NCBI GenBank assembly: GCA_013002645.1
Contig: JABDJF010000227.1
Span: 1 to 9,882, forward strand
From: Myxococcales bacterium
GTDB lineage: Bacteria; Myxococcota_A; Polyangia; Polyangiales; Houyiibacteriaceae
Direction: 5' to 3'
Length of the DNA: 9,882 nucleotides
The translations under genes were made by a program, and so were the position numbers. Shown here one piece after another: positions 6,627-9,882 of the stretch. Under the pieces are notes generated by a model. The model worked only from the letters and a program-made list of their open reading frames with translations. It was not told the DNA's origin and ran no database searches. Positions within the stretch are counted from its first letter, which is position 1. The number at the start of each line of letters is the position of its first letter.

Positions 6627-7634
6627 ATGATTCGCGCGCGATGGTTTGGGTTCGCCCTCCTGTTCGGATTGGCTGCGACCGGCGCCAAGGCCCAAGAGAA
6701 CGCTGAAGAGAAGGCCGAAAACGCCCCCCCGCCCGCCGAACCCGAGCCGCTCATCGAAGCGACCAGCGGCGGCGACGCGATCACCGAAACGGCGGCGCCC
6801 GGCTGGCGGTACCCCAAAGCCTACGCGTCGCGCCCGCTCACCATGAACAAGTTCATGATCCGCGGAACCATGCTCGTCGGTGTCAAGCGGGCCGTCCCGA
6901 ACAACACCTCCGGCAAAGCAACCGGCGCGCCGCTCGTCTCGATCGACTTCGGCGCCGCGTTCGCGATCTTCGACAATCTGGAAGTCGGCGTGAGCAACTA
7001 CCGACTCGGCTCGACCCCAGCCACCACCGGCCAGGCGATGTTTCCGATCGTCGTCGCGCCGCGTGGAACCTTCGGGGACATGCCGCTCTACGTCCGATAC
7101 AGCTTCCTGCGCAAACGCTACTTCGAGATGGCCTTCGACTTCGTCCTCTTGCTGCCGACCTGGACGAACCTCACCGTAACGCTCGGTCTCCCGATGCGAC
7201 TGCGTGTCCGCGACGTCTTCACCATCGACACCGGTGCCGAGCTCGTCCTATTGACGAACGGCGCCGGCCTCAACGCCGAAGTCCCCTTGAAGGCCACGTA
7301 CAACATCACCCCGTCGGGCTTCATCTTTGGCGACAGCGGCATCTCGTTTCAAAACGTTGCACGAAATCTGACCGGGGGAAGCTACCGCGACTCGAGCCTC
7401 GCCTTCCCAGTCGACCGCAACCAAGTCTTCGTGCCCCTTGGAATCGGCGGCGGCTACACCCATGTCATGAAGAACATCGTCATGATCGACGTGTTCGCGC
7501 GATTCGGCTGGAATCCATTCGTCTACGTGAACCCGCCGAGCGGAACCAACACCGTTCCTGTCGCCGACAGCTGGGTCCTCACAGTGGGGGCCATCATTCA
7601 GACCAGCCCCATCCTTCACGAACGCGATTTGTAG
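6627..7634 (+). CDS. Predicted outer-membrane beta-barrel protein
   Basis: A 335-residue exported protein of no recognised named family. Residues 1-22 form a Sec signal peptide (basic MIRARW, hydrophobic core, AKA cleavage before QE). A low-complexity Glu/Ala/Pro-rich linker follows (about 23-60). From about 75 on, alternating polar/hydrophobic strands with aromatic residues suggest a transmembrane barrel: FMIRGTMLVGVKRA, PLVSIDFGAAFAIFDNLEVGVSNYRLG, PLYVRYSFL, RYFEMAFDFVLLLPT, LPMRLRVRDVFTIDTGAELVLL, and a final strand DSWVLTVGAIIQTSP. The protein does not end in the usual aromatic residue (it ends RDL), which is atypical. The ATG has no clear Shine-Dalgarno, and the 94-bp divergent spacer shows no convincing promoter. 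A periplasmic beta-rich protein is an alternative. The stop is 4 bp from that of the convergent toxin gene. Confidence 0.7.
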   Translation: MIRARWFGFALLFGLAATGAKAQENAEEKAENAPPPAEPEPLIEATSGGDAITETAAPGWRYPKAYASRPLTMNKFMIRGTMLVGVKRAVPNNTSGKATGAPLVSIDFGAAFAIFDNLEVGVSNYRLGSTPATTGQAMFPIVVAPRGTFGDMPLYVRYSFLRKRYFEMAFDFVLLLPTWTNLTVTLGLPMRLRVRDVFTIDTGAELVLLTNGAGLNAEVPLKATYNITPSGFIFGDSGISFQNVARNLTGGSYRDSSLAFPVDRNQVFVPLGIGGGYTHVMKNIVMIDVFARFGWNPFVYVNPPSGTNTVPVADSWVLTVGAIIQTSPILHERDL

Positions 7635-7638
7635 CGGC

Positions 7639-8406
7639 TCAGGCCTCGACGCCCGGGCTCGGCAGCCGCCCGTCCACTTCGAACGTTTCACGCACAAAGC
7701 TGGTTCTCGACTGCATCACAGCGGGCCCCGGATGGAGCTCGACCCGCGCGCGGGTCGCCGTGCAGATCCACTGCTCGGCGTGGAGCGGATGCTTGGTGCT
7801 GAACACCGGCTCGATCAGCCCTAGATTCGCCCCGCCCGCCGGATCGCGCGCCGACTCGAACCGAAACGCGGCGACCCCCGCGTTGCGCATCGCCGCACCA
7901 AGCGGCTGCGAATCAACATAGCTGCTCGGCGACGAAATCCGTTCGGTAAACGCGTCAAACGGCGGGCGGGTCAGGTCCGCGCCTTTCTTCGTCGAGACGC
8001 GCACTTGAAAAACCGTCAGCGGCCGCGTCAAAGGCTCGATGTCCGCGTCGGTTCCTTCCAGAAACAACAAGACGTAATACGCCTTCTCCGCAAATACGGT
8101 CGACTGCGCTTCGGCACAGTAGAAGATTCCGCGCTCGCGACGCGTGCCAAAGCGCGAGCCGTAGCGAAGCGGCGGATGGCGAAACGGCGTTGCGAGAAGA
8201 TAGTGAAGTCCGATGAAGCGGCGCCCCAACGGCCAAGGCGGTTTCGCCGTATCGATCAGCGCTTCGAGAACCTGCTGTTCGTCATCGGAGTCGACCAGCT
8301 TGCGCGTCGAGGTCACGTGCTGAGATTCGACCGCGCGCCAGGAGGGCCCGGCGAGCCGCTGCGGCTCAAATCGTTCCGCGCATCGCGTCCAGATACTCGG
8401 CGACAT
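7639..8406 (-). CDS. RES-domain toxin (predicted NAD+ phosphorylase/hydrolase), type II toxin-antitoxin
   Basis: A 255-residue RES-domain protein, the toxin of an Xre-RES module. Characterised RES toxins (for example MbcT) destroy NAD+. The three name-giving residues fit: Arg85 in YGSRFGTR, Glu107 in STVFAEKAYY, and Ser185 in RFESARDPAGGANL. Tyr96 in GIFYCAE also lies in the usual active-site strand. It is longer than the minimal RES toxins (about 150-190 residues). An N-terminal segment of about 75 residues (ESQHVTSTRKLVDSDDEQ, then LHYLLATPFRHPPL) precedes the core; I recognise this form from larger RES proteins. The ATG at 8404-8406 is preceded by GAGGGG (8414-8419) at 7 nt, embedded in the antitoxin gene. 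The two genes overlap by 41 bp in different frames, so translation is probably coupled. All catalytic positions are intact. Confidence 0.88.
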   Translation of the reverse strand: MSPSIWTRCAERFEPQRLAGPSWRAVESQHVTSTRKLVDSDDEQQVLEALIDTAKPPWPLGRRFIGLHYLLATPFRHPPLRYGSRFGTRRERGIFYCAEAQSTVFAEKAYYVLLFLEGTDADIEPLTRPLTVFQVRVSTKKGADLTRPPFDAFTERISSPSSYVDSQPLGAAMRNAGVAAFRFESARDPAGGANLGLIEPVFSTKHPLHAEQWICTATRARVELHPGPAVMQSRTSFVRETFEVDGRLPSPGVEA

Positions 8407-8743
8407 CGACCAGCCCCTCGATCTTTTTCATGCGCCCGAGCGGAACGCCCCCTACGTGACGATTCTCGGCGCGGAGCCAGGCCTTCGCGTGCGCTTCGTT
8501 GCCGCCCACCAAGGCATCGAGGCTCCGGAACGCGCGCAGGAACAAGAGCGCAAGCTCACCCTCCTTGCTGCCGAGCGGAATCGGGCCGCGCTTGTGATTG
8601 CGAATGCGCGACAAGGTCGACTCGCTCGCCCCGATGATCTCGGCCAAGTCCGCAGACGAAAGCCCGAGCGCCTCGGCGGCGCGCAGCAAGGCCTTGCTCA
8701 CCACGCTGGCTTCGTCGGGGACGGTCGATACGGCGACGGACAC
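8366..8743 (-). CDS. Xre/MbcA/ParS-type antitoxin (HTH plus DUF2384)
   Basis: A 125-residue antitoxin located immediately upstream of the RES toxin. Residues about 16-50 form an Xre-like helix-turn-helix (LGLSSADLAEIIGASESTLSRIR). Residues about 66-123 match the C-terminal DUF2384/MbcA-ParS region (FRSLDALVGGNEAHAKAWL, then VPLGRMKKIEGLVDVAEYLDAM). In this family the C-terminal part inserts into or covers the toxin's NAD+ site and the HTH represses the operon. The GTG at 8741-8743 is chosen because AAAGGAG lies 5 nt upstream; an in-frame TTG at 8776 would add 11 hydrophobic residues, lacks an RBS, and would lie only 8 bp after the metalloprotease stop. The 3' end overlaps the toxin's first 41 bases. 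Confidence 0.88.
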   Translation of the reverse strand: MSVAVSTVPDEASVVSKALLRAAEALGLSSADLAEIIGASESTLSRIRNHKRGPIPLGSKEGELALLFLRAFRSLDALVGGNEAHAKAWLRAENRHVGGVPLGRMKKIEGLVDVAEYLDAMRGTI

Positions 8744-8763
8744 TCCAGCTCCTTTCAAGAGCA

Positions 8764-8792
8764 AGAATAGCCACAATTTATTGCTAGTGCAA
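8764..8792 (-). promoter_or_regulatory. Candidate promoter and operator of the toxin-antitoxin operon
   Basis: On the minus strand, TTGCAC (8787-8792) and TATTCT (8764-8769) are spaced by exactly 17 bp, a plausible sigma-70 -35/-10 pair (3/6 and 4/6 matches to consensus). The -35 region overlaps an inverted repeat, TTGC-N4-GCAA (8781-8792), which could be an Xre binding site. The promoter overlaps the last codons of the upstream metalloprotease gene. The stretch is AT-richer than its surroundings. Confidence 0.45.
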
Positions 8793-9882
8793 CAGCGGAG
8801 GTGGGTTCGGGAGCTTAAAGTCCAGTGATTTCATGCAGGTGCCAACCGACACGCCTCCCTGGCGCCGCCCGTCTTTCAGGACCAGCGCGGCCGTCATCGT
8901 ATCGAGCGGCCGATCCGCCCAGGCAAGCAGCGCTTGGTCACTCTCGGCTGCAAGCACGAACACGTCTTCCTCGAAGAGGACCGCCGTCTGTGTACGGCCC
9001 TCGGCCTCGGCATTGATGGCGTCGCGGACCAGGCTCGCCGATTCCTCGAAGCGAACTCTCCACACCGCCGCAACCTCCGAGCCGGTGTCGTACACGGCAA
9101 GCTCGTCACCACGCCAGCTCAGCGCCGTCGTCCAAGCCTCTTCTTCGGTCACCCCATTGCGCCGTAGGAAGCCATAGACGTACCAGGCGCCCATGCGATC
9201 CTGGACCTCCTGCATGTGACCTTCGACGGGCGAAGGATGCGCGACGTTGGGGAAGTCGAACATGGGTGCCACGCCGAACGGAGCAGACATCACCTCGAGC
9301 GCCGAGCTCGGTGGCGCTCCAAACGCCAGCCCGCGCGCGCCCAGGCCGTTGGTGAGCGTAGCCTCGCTCATGAAGGCGAAGCCGTAAGCATACGGAAAGA
9401 GCGACGCGGTATCGACGAGCGCCGTCTCGGCATCCGCCACGCCTTCCTCCACCCATTCCTTGTAATCGTCGTGGATTGCGTCCCAGTCGATCTCCTCGGG
9501 GAGATAGCCGAGTTTTTCGTAAACCCAGGCAGCCTCGGTGTGCTGCGCATCGCCCTCGATCACGCTGCGGGCGCCCAGCATGGTGTCCTCACTGTTCACC
9601 CCGGCCCAGACTCCAGCAAACCCGAACTGACGCTCTTGAATGGCATGGGTGAACTCGTGCGCCAAGAGCGCCTGGGCGTTGACTTCCTCGTAGTCGCGAT
9701 CGACCACGGTGATCATGTCGTTGCCGGAGCTGTAATAGGCCGCGATCTGGTTGATCCGGAACTCCGTCTGCGTCGCGGTGAGGCTCTCCGACGCTTCCGG
9801 AATGAACCCGATCAGGCGAAGCCCGCGCGTCGACGCGTCCTCCCCCGTGAGCTCCTGCAAGTCGATGCTGCTGCGGATCTCG
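8784..9882 (-). CDS. Zinc metalloprotease (HExxH type), N-terminus beyond the window
   Basis: A partial gene: the frame stays open to the right edge (EIRSSIDLQEL...), so the TTG at 9860 is probably not the true start and a signal or membrane segment may lie outside. The visible 365 residues carry LLAHEFTHAIQE, the HExxH zinc site (His75, Glu76, His79 counting from the edge). About 30 residues later comes VIEGDAQHTEA, whose Glu109 is the likely third ligand, giving a gluzincin-like arrangement. The region before HExxH (SSGNDMITVVDRDYEEVNAQ) fits uncharacterised proteases whose N-terminal part reads as E-I-R-x-S-I. The C-terminal 150 residues (SWRGDELAVYDTGSEVAAVWRVRFEES and onward to TMTAALVLKDGR) form a separate mixed domain ending in a PPPLLH tail. 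The substrate is unknown. Its stop is 40 bp before the antitoxin start on the same strand, so read-through into the toxin operon is possible. Confidence 0.75.
   Translation of the reverse strand, partial: EIRSSIDLQELTGEDASTRGLRLIGFIPEASESLTATQTEFRINQIAAYYSSGNDMITVVDRDYEEVNAQALLAHEFTHAIQERQFGFAGVWAGVNSEDTMLGARSVIEGDAQHTEAAWVYEKLGYLPEEIDWDAIHDDYKEWVEEGVADAETALVDTASLFPYAYGFAFMSEATLTNGLGARGLAFGAPPSSALEVMSAPFGVAPMFDFPNVAHPSPVEGHMQEVQDRMGAWYVYGFLRRNGVTEEEAWTTALSWRGDELAVYDTGSEVAAVWRVRFEESASLVRDAINAEAEGRTQTAVLFEEDVFVLAAESDQALLAWADRPLDTMTAALVLKDGRRQGGVSVGTCMKSLDFKLPNPPPLLH

Noticed and set aside
8005..8637. 210-codon plus-strand frame across the toxin-antitoxin genes
   Set aside because: It is antisense to two well-recognised genes and consists of Arg/Ala/Pro-rich sequence without motifs.

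Overview
The window is compact, GC-rich bacterial DNA with strongly GC-biased third codon positions, frequent GTG starts, a lipoprotein with a classical lipobox and a protein that looks like an outer-membrane barrel. This points to a Gram-negative bacterium. The mix of secreted or lipidated hydrolases, a large membrane-anchored TPR protein and a eukaryote-like steroid 5-alpha-reductase would suit a myxobacterial or other deltaproteobacterial-type lineage. That placement is an inference from gene content; no rRNA or tRNA is present.

Left part (1-4056): a ThpR-type RNA 2',3'-cyclic phosphodiesterase (minus strand) is divergent, across a 41-bp gap, from a plus-strand pair: an SRD5A1/2-like steroid 5-alpha-reductase and an 811-residue single-pass membrane protein with TPR repeats. 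Middle (4067-6532, minus strand): a nitronate monooxygenase-family flavin oxidoreductase, then a 150-bp spacer with two strong palindromes, then a lipoprotein of the pectinacetylesterase/Notum hydrolase fold. One palindrome is a perfect match to the KstR-type TetR operator pattern TnnAACnnGTTnnA and lies 66 bp upstream of the flavin oxidoreductase start. Right part: a predicted outer-membrane beta-barrel protein (plus strand), then on the minus strand an Xre-RES type II toxin-antitoxin pair with its own candidate promoter, and a zinc metalloprotease cut by the right edge.

How the genes work together: most are independent transcription units and two pairs converge with only 10 and 4 bp between stop codons. 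The clearest functional unit is the Xre-RES pair, in which the genes overlap by 41 bp and the toxin is predicted to destroy NAD+. The most suggestive theme is steroid or sterol-like lipid metabolism: a near full-length steroid 5-alpha-reductase and, about 2.5 kb away, an NMO-family flavoenzyme behind a KstR-like operator. The two are not in one operon and no other steroid-catabolic gene is visible, so this link is a hypothesis. I see no CRISPR array, intact mobile element, rRNA or tRNA, and no gene-free stretch longer than about 155 bases.
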